Shown piece after piece: positions 45,218-52,230 of a DNA stretch of 64,000 nt. This DNA comes from Plantibacter sp. ME-Dv--P-122b (GTDB taxonomy: Bacteria; Actinomycetota; Actinomycetes; Actinomycetales; Microbacteriaceae). The DNA is taken from NCBI RefSeq assembly GCF_030209375.1, contig NZ_JARVSC010000005.1:124001-188000 (forward strand). Direction: 5' to 3'. Both the position numbers and the translations under genes were made by a program. The notes below the pieces were generated by a model. It was not told the DNA's origin. It worked only from the letters and a program-made list of their open reading frames with translations, and did not search any database. Each line of letters opens with the position of its first letter. The first letter of the stretch is position 1.

Positions 45218-47590
45218 TCAGGAGCCGACGTACCGAGCGAGGTGCTCTCCGGTCAGGGTCGAGCGATCGGCGACGAGCGCTGCGGGCGTGCCGGTGAACA
45301 CGAGGCGTCCGCCGTCATGACCTGCGCCGGGTCCGAGGTCGACGATCCAGTCCGCATGCGCCATGACCGCCTGATGATGCTCGATGACGAGGACCGACTT
45401 GCCGGAGTCCACCAACCGGTCCAGGAGCCCGAGCAGATTCTCTACATCGGCGAGGTGCAGGCCCGTCGTCGGCTCGTCCAGGATGTAGACCTCGCCAGAG
45501 TCGGCCATCTGCGTCGCCAGCTTGAGTCGCTGTCGTTCGCCTCCGGACAGCGTCGTCAACGGCTGTCCGAGGCTGAGATAGCCGAGCCCGACGTCGGCGA
45601 GTCGCGCCAGGATCACGTGCGCCGCGGGCGTCCGGGCCGGCCCGTCGGCGAAGAAGGCTTCGGCTTCCGTCACCGACATCGCGAGCACCTCGCTGATGTC
45701 CCGCTCCCCCAACTGATATTCCAGAACGGAAGCATCGAACCGTCGGCCCTCGCACACCTCGCAGACGGTCGAGACGCTCGCCATGACGCCGAGATCGGTG
45801 AAGACGACGCCGGCACCGTTGCAGTTCGGGCAGGCTCCGGCCGAGTTCGAGCTGAACAGCGCCGGCTTGACACCGTTCGCCTTCGCGAACGCCTTGCGGA
45901 TGGGCTCGAGCAGGCCCGTGTACGTCGCCGGATTGCTGCGACGCGAACCGCGGATCGGGCTCTGGTCGACCGTCACGACACCGGGACGCCCGGCGACCGA
46001 GCCATGGATGAGCGAGCTCTTACCCGAGCCGGCGACACCCGTGACGACCACGAGGACGCCGAGCGGCAGGTCGACGTCGATGCCCTGCAGGTTGTGCCGG
46101 TCGGCGCCACGGATCTCGATGACACCGGTCGGTCGACGCAGCGCCGGCTTCAGCGTGGCTCGGTCGTCGAAATGGCGTCCGGTGAGCGTGTCGCTCGCCC
46201 GGAGGCCGTCCACACTCCCCTGGAACGTCACCTGTCCCCCGCCGGTTCCGGCTCCGGGGCCGAGGTCGACGACGTGGTCGGCGATCGTGATCGTCTCCGG
46301 CTTGTGTTCCACGACGAGGACGGTGTTCCCCTTGTCGCGGAGCCGCAGGAGCAGTTCGTTCATCCGCTGGATGTCATGGGGATGCAGCCCGACGGTCGGC
46401 TCGTCGAACACGTAGGTCACGTCGGTGAGCGACGACCCCAGATGGCGGATCATCTTCGTCCGCTGCGCCTCCCCACCCGAGAGGGTGCCCGTCGTGCGGT
46501 CGAGTGACAGGTATCCGAGCCCGATGGCGACGAAGGAGTCCAGTGTCTCCTGGAGGACCGTCAGAAGCGGGCGCACCGACGGTTCGTCGAGCGCCCGGAT
46601 CCACGCCGCGAGGTCGCTGATCTGCATCGCGCACAGTTCGGCGATGTTCCGACCGGCGATGCGCGAACTCCGTGCGCCCTCGCTCAGTCGGGTCCCCTCA
46701 CAAGCCGGGCACGTCGTGAAGGTGACGGCGCGGTCGACGAACGCGCGGATGTGCGGCTGCATCGCCTCTCGGTCCTTCGAGAGGAACGACTTCTGCACCT
46801 TCGGGATCAGGCCCTCGTAGGTCATGTTGATGTCGCCGACCTTCACCTTCGTCGGCTCCTTGTGGAGGAAGTCGTGGAGCTCCCGCTCCGTGTAGTCCTG
46901 AATGGGCTTGTCGGCGTCGAGGAATCCGGATCCGGTGAAGATCCGTACGCCCCAGCCGTCGGGTGTATAGCCGGGGATCGTGAGCGCGCCCTGGTTGAGC
47001 GACTTCGTGGCGTCGTAGAGCTGGGAGCGGTCGATGTCGTTCACCGTGCCCATGCCCTCGCAGCGCGGGCACATGCCACCGGTGATCGAGAAGCTCCGCC
47101 GCTCCTTCGTGCTCTGTCCCCCGCGCTCGATGGTCACCGCTCCGGCGCCGCTGATCGAAGCGACGTTGAAGGAGAAGGCCTGCGGAGACCCGATGGACGG
47201 GTCTCCGATCCGACTGAAGAGGATGCGCAACATGGTGTTCGCATCGGTCGCGGTGCCCACCGTCGAACGCGAGTTCGCCCCCATCCGCTCCTGGTCGACG
47301 ATGATCGCCGTGGTGAGTCCCTCGAGCACGTCGACGTCGGGCCGCGCCTGCGACGGCATGAAGCCCTGGACGAACGCGCTGTAGGTCTCGTTGATCATCC
47401 GCTGCGACTCGGCAGCGATCGTCCCGAAGACGAGGGAGCTCTTCCCCGAGCCGGACACGCCCGTGAACACGGTGAGGCGGCGCTTCGGGAGGTCGACGTC
47501 GACGTCGCGCAGATTGTGCTCGCGGGCACCCCTGACCCGGATGACGTCGTGGCTGTCGGCGGCCTGGGAGTGCATCGGCGTCTCGCTCAT
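45218..47590 (-). CDS. UvrA2-type ABC-family DNA-binding ATPase (excinuclease A paralogue)
   Basis: This is a UvrA-like ABC ATPase that lacks much of the UvrB-binding region. The 790-residue product is well short of canonical UvrA (about 950). Both ATPase halves are complete: Walker A GVSGSGKSSLVFG and GVAGSGKSSLIHG, signatures GTLSGGEAQR and TTLSGGERQR, and Walker B YVFDEPTVGLHP and YILDEPTTGLHL. The zinc modules CPRCEG/CPACEG and CPNCNG/CEVCEG are kept. Relatives such as DrrC protect against DNA-intercalating antibiotics. ATG 47590 has TACGCT seven bases upstream; ATG 47614 is possible. Confidence 0.92.
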   Translation of the reverse strand: MSETPMHSQAADSHDVIRVRGAREHNLRDVDVDLPKRRLTVFTGVSGSGKSSLVFGTIAAESQRMINETYSAFVQGFMPSQARPDVDVLEGLTTAIIVDQERMGANSRSTVGTATDANTMLRILFSRIGDPSIGSPQAFSFNVASISGAGAVTIERGGQSTKERRSFSITGGMCPRCEGMGTVNDIDRSQLYDATKSLNQGALTIPGYTPDGWGVRIFTGSGFLDADKPIQDYTERELHDFLHKEPTKVKVGDINMTYEGLIPKVQKSFLSKDREAMQPHIRAFVDRAVTFTTCPACEGTRLSEGARSSRIAGRNIAELCAMQISDLAAWIRALDEPSVRPLLTVLQETLDSFVAIGLGYLSLDRTTGTLSGGEAQRTKMIRHLGSSLTDVTYVFDEPTVGLHPHDIQRMNELLLRLRDKGNTVLVVEHKPETITIADHVVDLGPGAGTGGGQVTFQGSVDGLRASDTLTGRHFDDRATLKPALRRPTGVIEIRGADRHNLQGIDVDLPLGVLVVVTGVAGSGKSSLIHGSVAGRPGVVTVDQSPIRGSRRSNPATYTGLLEPIRKAFAKANGVKPALFSSNSAGACPNCNGAGVVFTDLGVMASVSTVCEVCEGRRFDASVLEYQLGERDISEVLAMSVTEAEAFFADGPARTPAAHVILARLADVGLGYLSLGQPLTTLSGGERQRLKLATQMADSGEVYILDEPTTGLHLADVENLLGLLDRLVDSGKSVLVIEHHQAVMAHADWIVDLGPGAGHDGGRLVFTGTPAALVADRSTLTGEHLARYVGS

Positions 47591-47597
47591 GGCGATC

Positions 47598-47603
47598 AGC
47601 GTA
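47598..47603 (-). promoter_or_regulatory. Leaderless promoter -10 of the UvrA2 gene
   Basis: On the - strand TACGCT is followed by exactly seven bases and then ATG 47590, without a Shine-Dalgarno. This supports the shorter start. Confidence 0.5.
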
Positions 47604-47681
47604 TCCGTCGTCATCGGGCCGCGTCTCGACTGGATCGGGCCTGGACCCGTGCGACATGGACGGTCATGCTGTGAAACACCT

Positions 47682-47698
47682 GTGTGAATGCGTCACAC
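47682..47698. promoter_or_regulatory. Inverted repeat GTGTGA-N5-TCACAC between UvrA2 and HdeD-like genes
   Basis: A perfect 6-bp inverted repeat in the 167-bp divergent gap. It resembles a Crp/GlxR half-site pair (TGTGA...TCACA), but the spacer is five bases instead of six. It lies 60 bp upstream of the HdeD-like start codon and 92 bp upstream of UvrA2. Confidence 0.3.
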
Positions 47699-47757
47699 TG
47701 GTGGAACGCACCCGGTCTGCTCGGGAGCGCCGCACTGTCCACCGTCAGGAGCCGACC

Positions 47758-48351
47758 ATGTCCGAACCGTCCACCACCACCTACACGCTGAACTCCACCA
47801 AGCTGACCGCGAGCCAGATCTCCGGTGTCCGATGGGCCTTCGCCGTCGGTGGGATCCTCACGATCCTCCTGGGCGTCTTCCTGTTGGTCGCGCCGAAGGC
47901 CTCGCTGGTCGCCGTCGCGTGGATCTTCGCCATCTACTTCCTCATCGCCGGGATCGCCCGCATCACGCGTGGCGTCGTCGCCCGTGAGCACGGCGGACTC
48001 TGGCGGGTCCTCACGATCGTGTTCGGTGTGCTGCTGCTGGCCGCCGGCGTCTACATCTTCATCGATCCGCTGCTCGGCATCGGCGCACTCGTCTTCGTGA
48101 TCGGTGTCTCCTGGATCGTCGAGGGCGTGGCCTCGCTGTTCGACTCGGCACCGGACGTGTCGCGGTGGATCACCATCCTCTACGGCGTCATCAGCGTCGT
48201 CGCCGGCGTGTTCGTCCTCGCGAACCCGCTGCTCGCCGCCGTGACCCTCCTGCTCGTCACCGCGTTCTTCCTCATCGCGGCCGGCGTCGTCGAGATCATC
48301 CAGGCGATCACCTTCGGCAAGCAGGTGAAGCGGGCCGGTCTCGCCGGCTGA
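47758..48351 (+). CDS. HdeD-family (DUF308) membrane protein
   Basis: This 197-residue protein has six regularly spaced membrane helices in three repeating pairs (for example WAFAVGGILTILLGVFLLVAP, VLTIVFGVLLLAAGVYIFIDP and ILYGVISVVAGVFVLANP). The repeated G-x-L-x(n)-G-x-P pattern is typical of HdeD/DUF308 proteins. HdeD is linked to acid resistance in E. coli; the actinobacterial role is unknown. ATG 47758 follows CAGGAG. A terminator lies 13 bp after the stop codon, so the gene is monocistronic. Confidence 0.85.
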   Translation: MSEPSTTTYTLNSTKLTASQISGVRWAFAVGGILTILLGVFLLVAPKASLVAVAWIFAIYFLIAGIARITRGVVAREHGGLWRVLTIVFGVLLLAAGVYIFIDPLLGIGALVFVIGVSWIVEGVASLFDSAPDVSRWITILYGVISVVAGVFVLANPLLAAVTLLLVTAFFLIAAGVVEIIQAITFGKQVKRAGLAG

Positions 48352-48364
48352 CCCGGCTGGCAGG

Positions 48365-48406
48365 ACGACGAACGCCCGGCCCCTCGAGGGACCGGGCGTT
48401 CGTCGT
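48365..48406. terminator. Bidirectional terminator between the HdeD-like and SDR genes
   Basis: A 15-bp perfect stem (ACGACGAACGCCCGG and its complement CCGGGCGTTCGTCGT) is extended by three further pairs after one mismatch. It lies between convergent genes. The outer 14 bp are identical to those of the terminator at 25420-25462. Confidence 0.8.
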
Positions 48407-48420
48407 GTCAGGATCGTCGA

Positions 48421-49185
48421 CTACTCGGCGATGAAGTCGCTCGTGTCCCCCACGTAGCGGGTGTGGTCCTCGGGGATCGGGTCCACGGCGGCCGAGGCGA
48501 CCTCGGCCGCGAACTCGCCCACGTTGTAGAGACGACCGGCCGACTCCTTGCGGGAGCTGATCGCACCGGGGTTGGCGCGCTCGAGGAGGGTCGCGGTGAT
48601 GGTCCCCTCGATCATGTCGCCTGAGACGACCACGAACTCGACACCGGCCGCGTCGAACTGGTCCTGCTTGGCGCGGAGCGCATCCTCGCCCGCGCGCTTG
48701 GAGGTCGCGACCGGCACGTACTCGGGCATCGTCGGCGTCGTCCGGATGAAGTGCGCCTGGTGGCTCGTGACGAACACGATCCGCGAGCCGGCGTGGAGCA
48801 AGGGGAGGGCGTGTTCGACGACGCTCACCTGTGCGTCCCGGTTGAGCTGCATGGCGTAGTCCTCGGCCATGCCGCTCTCCATCCCTCCGGAAGCGTTCAG
48901 CACCAGGACATCGAGGTCGCCGAGCTCGGCCTTCGTCGTCGCGAACATGGCGGCGACCGAGGTGGGGTCGGTGAGGTCGGCCCCGACCACCAGGGCCTGC
49001 ACACCGAGGGCTCGCACCTCGTCAGCGAGCTTGACGGCGCGAGCCTCCTTGTTCCGGTAGTTGATCACGACGTTGGCGCCGGCGCCGGCGAAGTACCGGA
49101 TGGTGTCGGCGCCGATGCCGCGGGACGAGCCCGTCACGAGGACGTTCTTCCCGGAGAGTGATCCGGCGGCCAGGGGGTTCGTCAC
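48421..49185 (-). CDS. Short-chain dehydrogenase/reductase (SDR) with displaced active-site Tyr
   Basis: This 254-residue Rossmann-fold protein has the NAD(P) loop VLVTGSSRGIGADTI, an NADP-type NYRNKEAR after strand 2, GADLTDP and LVLNASGG. In the active-site region a Ser (S141, VTSHQAHF) and a Lys (K163) are kept, but the only nearby Tyr is Y156. The spacing to Lys is therefore seven, not the canonical YxxxK, and position 159 is Val. It may be an atypical reductase or a non-catalytic binder. It starts at GTG 49185. The substrate is unknown. Confidence 0.87.
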   Translation of the reverse strand: MTNPLAAGSLSGKNVLVTGSSRGIGADTIRYFAGAGANVVINYRNKEARAVKLADEVRALGVQALVVGADLTDPTSVAAMFATTKAELGDLDVLVLNASGGMESGMAEDYAMQLNRDAQVSVVEHALPLLHAGSRIVFVTSHQAHFIRTTPTMPEYVPVATSKRAGEDALRAKQDQFDAAGVEFVVVSGDMIEGTITATLLERANPGAISSRKESAGRLYNVGEFAAEVASAAVDPIPEDHTRYVGDTSDFIAE

Positions 49186-49379
49186 GTGAGGGCTCCTTCA
49201 GATCTGGGGCCGCTCATCGGCGGCTGGTTCCAGCCAACGACCTTACCAACAACCGGCAGACGGATCCGGTTCGGTGGTCCGCCCAGCTGATAGCGTTGAA
49301 CCCGACCGGCGCACCGTCTCGCGCTCCCCCGGACTGCGAGGCGGCAGACGCGAGAGCCGATCCGGGAGGAATCCGCACC

Positions 49380-49871
49380 ATGGACGTCATCACCGAGTAC
49401 GCCTGGATCGCCTGGTTGGTCCTGATCCTCGTGTTCGTCATCATCGAGATCCTGTCGCTCGAGTTCACCTTCCTCATGCTCGCGCTCGGCGGCACCGTCG
49501 GGCTGCTCTCCGGCCTCCTCGGCGCTCCGTGGTGGCTCCAGCTGCTCATCGCAGCCGCTGCCGCCCTCCTGCTCCTGTTGGCCGTCAGGCCGCCGCTGCT
49601 CCGAGCGCTGCAACGCGGCGCGGACCCGGCGAAGAGCAACGTCGACGCGCTCCTCGGCATGCCGGGGCTCGTGCTCTCGACGGTGACCCCGCACGGTGGC
49701 CAGGTGAAGCTCGGCAACGGCGAGGTCTGGACCGCCAGGACCCCGCACGACTCCCCCGCGTCGTCCCTCGAGCCCGGCACGCGCATCGTCCTGTCCGTCG
49801 TCGACGGTGCCACCGCCGTCGTCGTCCCCGTCCCAACCCACCCGGCACCGCTGGGCGAGCAGAAGGAGTAG
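49380..49871 (+). CDS. NfeD-like membrane protein
   Basis: NfeD proteins work with SPFH (stomatin/flotillin) partners in membrane microdomains. The 163-residue short form has two to three membrane helices (WIAWLVLILVFVIIEILSLEF; LMLALGGTVGLLSGLL; LLIAAAAALLLLLAV). A C-terminal OB-fold domain follows, with LLGMPGLVLSTVTPHGGQV and GNGEVWTAR. The start ATG 49380 is set by GGGAGGA nine bases upstream. It ends three bases before the SPFH gene, the usual two-gene unit. Confidence 0.9.
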   Translation: MDVITEYAWIAWLVLILVFVIIEILSLEFTFLMLALGGTVGLLSGLLGAPWWLQLLIAAAAALLLLLAVRPPLLRALQRGADPAKSNVDALLGMPGLVLSTVTPHGGQVKLGNGEVWTARTPHDSPASSLEPGTRIVLSVVDGATAVVVPVPTHPAPLGEQKE

Positions 49872-49873
49872 TC

Positions 49874-50893
49874 GTGAACGACATCTCATCAGGAGCGATC
49901 ATCGGCTGGGTGATCGCGGCCATCGTCGTCACCTTCGTGCTGGTGGTGCTGTTCCGATCCATCCGCATCATCCCGCAGGCGAGCGCCGGCGTGGTCGAGC
50001 GGCTCGGCAAGTACCACAAGACCCTCTTGCCGGGTCTGAACCTGCTCATCCCCTTCATCGACCGGTTGCGGCCGCTCATCGATCTGCGCGAGACCGTCGT
50101 CTCCTTCCCGCCGCAGCCGGTGATCACCGAGGACAACCTCGTCGTCTCGATCGACACGGTCGTCTACTTCCAGGTGACTGACGCCCGAGCCGCGACGTAC
50201 GAGATCGCGAACTACCTGGGAGCCGTCGAGCAGCTGACCACGACGACGCTCCGAAACGTCGTCGGTGGGTTGAACCTCGAGGAGGCGTTGACGAGCCGCG
50301 ACGAGATCAACAGCAAGCTCCGCATCGTGCTCGACGAGGCGACCGGCAAGTGGGGTATCCGCGTCGGACGCGTCGAGCTCAAGGCGATCGACCCGCCGCT
50401 CTCCATCCAGGACTCCATGGAGAAGCAGATGCGGGCCGAGCGCGACCGTCGAGCCCTCATCCTCACCGCTGAGGGAACCAAGCAGTCGGCCATCCTGACG
50501 GCCGAGGGTGCGCGGCAGGCCGAGATCCTCCGCGCCGAGGGTGATGCCCAGGCAGCCGTGCTCCGTGCTCAGGGTGAGGCGTCCGCCATCCAGACGGTGT
50601 TCAAGGCCATCCACGACGGCGACCCCGACGAGAAGCTCCTGGGCTACCAGTACCTGCAGATGCTCCCGAAGCTCGCGGAAGGCCAGGCGAACAAGCTCTG
50701 GGTCATCCCGAGCGAACTGACCGAGGCGCTCAAGGGCATCGGCTCCGCCTTCGGGCCGGGGAACACCCGCGACCCTGCGGCCACGGCACGGGCGGCGGCC
50801 GCAGCTGCGCAGGCGCCCTCCTTCACCACCGCGCCGGCCTCGTCGCCCCAGATGCCACCGGCGCCGACGACCCCCGTCCAGCCCGAGGGCTGA
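49874..50893 (+). CDS. SPFH/Band 7 (stomatin-like) membrane protein
   Basis: This 339-residue protein has one N-terminal membrane helix (AIIGWVIAAIVVTFVLVVLF) followed by the Band 7/PHB domain (IIPQASAGVVERLGKYHKTL and PGLNLLIPFIDRL; TEDNLVVSIDTVVYFQV). A coiled coil with EG-rich heptads follows (AEGTKQSAILTAEGARQAEI), and the C-terminal tail is Pro/Ala-rich. Stomatin-like proteins form oligomeric rings on the cytoplasmic membrane and often guard a protease or act with NfeD, encoded directly upstream. GTG 49874 follows AAGGAG. Confidence 0.94.
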   Translation: MNDISSGAIIGWVIAAIVVTFVLVVLFRSIRIIPQASAGVVERLGKYHKTLLPGLNLLIPFIDRLRPLIDLRETVVSFPPQPVITEDNLVVSIDTVVYFQVTDARAATYEIANYLGAVEQLTTTTLRNVVGGLNLEEALTSRDEINSKLRIVLDEATGKWGIRVGRVELKAIDPPLSIQDSMEKQMRAERDRRALILTAEGTKQSAILTAEGARQAEILRAEGDAQAAVLRAQGEASAIQTVFKAIHDGDPDEKLLGYQYLQMLPKLAEGQANKLWVIPSELTEALKGIGSAFGPGNTRDPAATARAAAAAAQAPSFTTAPASSPQMPPAPTTPVQPEG

Positions 50894-50900
50894 GCACGCG

Positions 50901-51680
50901 GTGACGACAGCGGTCCTCCCTTACTTCCGTCCGGCCCGCCCTCGGGTCCTCGCCCATCGAGGGCTGGCCGGGCCGGGGGTTCCCGAGAACACGCTGTCGT
51001 CCTTCCGCCGTGCACTGGCTGCCGGCGCCGAGTACGTCGAGACCGACGCGCACTGCACGCGCGACGGACACGCCGTCCTCTTCCACGACGCGTCCCTGCG
51101 CCGCATCACGGGCGATCCGAGACCGATCGCCGACCTCGAACTCGCGGAACTCCAGCGGATCGACCTCGGCGGCGATCGTATCCCGACGTTGTCGGAGGCG
51201 CTGGCGGCGTTCCCCGCGGCACGCTTCAACCTCGACATCAAGGCGGCGGCCGCGGCTGCACCGGCGGCTGCCGCGATCATCGGTGCCGGTGCCGCCGATC
51301 GGGTGCTCGTCACCTCATTCGACGAGGGCAGACGTTCCACGATCGTGCGGGCCGTGGGGCTGGAGGCGGGTGTCGACTCCGTGGCCTCATCCGCGTCGGC
51401 CCGGATCCTGCTCCGCGTGCTCCCCGCAGCCGCCCTCGGTCTCCGCGGCGCACTCCGCCGGTCGCTCGCCGGTGTCCAGGCGCTCCAGGTACCCGAACGG
51501 TTCCGCGGCGTACCCGTCGTGACGAAGCGCCTCCTCGCACAGACGCATGCGCTGGGCGTCGAGGTTCACGTGTGGACGGTCAACGACCCCGCCGACATGC
51601 GACGCCTGTTGGATCTCGGCGTCGACGGCCTCGTCACCGACCGTTGTGACCTCGCGCTCGAGCTGGTCCGCTCGCGCTGA
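50901..51680 (+). CDS. Glycerophosphodiester phosphodiesterase
   Basis: The enzyme hydrolyses glycerophosphodiesters to glycerol-3-phosphate and an alcohol. The 259-residue TIM barrel has the catalytic motif VLAHRGLAGPGVPENTL, the metal ligands in VETDAHCTRDGHAVLFHD, FNLDIKA, LVTSFDE and VHVWTVNDPADMRRLL. No signal peptide is present, so it is cytoplasmic. It starts at GTG 50901, eight bases after the SPFH gene, and probably belongs to that transcript. Confidence 0.93.
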   Translation: MTTAVLPYFRPARPRVLAHRGLAGPGVPENTLSSFRRALAAGAEYVETDAHCTRDGHAVLFHDASLRRITGDPRPIADLELAELQRIDLGGDRIPTLSEALAAFPAARFNLDIKAAAAAAPAAAAIIGAGAADRVLVTSFDEGRRSTIVRAVGLEAGVDSVASSASARILLRVLPAAALGLRGALRRSLAGVQALQVPERFRGVPVVTKRLLAQTHALGVEVHVWTVNDPADMRRLLDLGVDGLVTDRCDLALELVRSR

Positions 51681-51745
51681 CGCGTCGGCTCCCCGTACCT
51701 GACGCGTCCGCAGCTGGGCAGGAGCTGAGAGCCGGATGGGTGAAC

Positions 51746-51771
51746 GGAACAGTTTACCCAGCTTGTGGGTT
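51746..51771 (+). promoter_or_regulatory. Sigma-R-like promoter of rbpA (GGAAC-N18-GTT)
   Basis: GGAAC (51746-51750), an 18-bp spacer and GTT (51769-51771) match the consensus of thiol-stress ECF sigma factors of the SigR/SigH type. Known family: rbpA belongs to the SigR regulon in Streptomyces. A housekeeping-like TATAAC (51772-51777) lies immediately downstream, and ACCCA-N5-TGGGT forms a small inverted repeat in the spacer. Confidence 0.6.
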
Positions 51772-51807
51772 TATAACTGTGGATGCCGAGCGAGAGGAGA
51801 CCACACA

Positions 51808-52170
51808 ATGGCAGATCGCAGTTTGCGCGGAATGCGCCTGGGCGCCCAGAGTCTACAAACGGAAGAGGGCGTCATATTCTCGGCGCGGAGCAACCACATC
51901 TACCGGTGTCAGAGTTGCGAGCGCGAGACCACCATGACCTTCGCCGCGGATGCGGAAGTCCCTGAACTGTGGGAATGCCGGCACTGCGGTGCTGAAGCTG
52001 TCCTCCTCGTCGACTCCAAGCCCGTCGTCGTCGACCGCGGTGACGTGAAGACCCCCCGCAGCCACTGGGACATGCTGCTCGAGCGTCGCTCGCGTGACGA
52101 GCTCGAGGAGCTGCTCGAAGAGCGGCTCTCATATCTGCGCGCCCGTCGCGGCCAGCAGAAGAGCGCGTGA
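51808..52170 (+). CDS. rbpA: RNA polymerase-binding protein RbpA
   Basis: RbpA is an essential actinobacterial activator that binds the sigma subunit and the RNA polymerase beta subunit and stabilises the open promoter complex. The 120-residue product has the N-terminal tail (SLRGMRLGAQSLQTEEGV), the core domain with CQSCERETTMTF and CRHCG (zinc-type cysteines), the basic linker TPRSHWDMLLERRS, and the sigma-interaction helix ELEELLEERLSYLRARRG. ATG 51808 follows GAGAGGAGACC. It is flanked by a stress-type promoter and a terminator, so it is a single-gene unit. Confidence 0.97.
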   Translation: MADRSLRGMRLGAQSLQTEEGVIFSARSNHIYRCQSCERETTMTFAADAEVPELWECRHCGAEAVLLVDSKPVVVDRGDVKTPRSHWDMLLERRSRDELEELLEERLSYLRARRGQQKSA

Positions 52171-52196
52171 CACCGAGCCCCTGACAGGCCTCCCCT

Positions 52197-52230
52197 CGAT
52201 CGGCTGATCCGGTATCGGATCAGCCGATCG
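52197..52230. terminator. Bidirectional terminator between rbpA and lnt
   Basis: A perfect 15-bp stem (CGATCGGCTGATCCG, loop GTAT, and its complement) ends exactly at the lnt stop codon and starts 26 bp after rbpA. Confidence 0.85.

Noticed and set aside
45117-45320. 67-residue + strand frame after the response regulator
   Set aside because: It overlaps the 3' end of the UvrA2 gene, has no Shine-Dalgarno and its product is an Arg/Pro-rich shadow.
48421-49185. Possible classical SDR such as FabG
   Set aside because: The YxxxK active-site motif is not present in register, so a classical ketoacyl reductase call is not supported.
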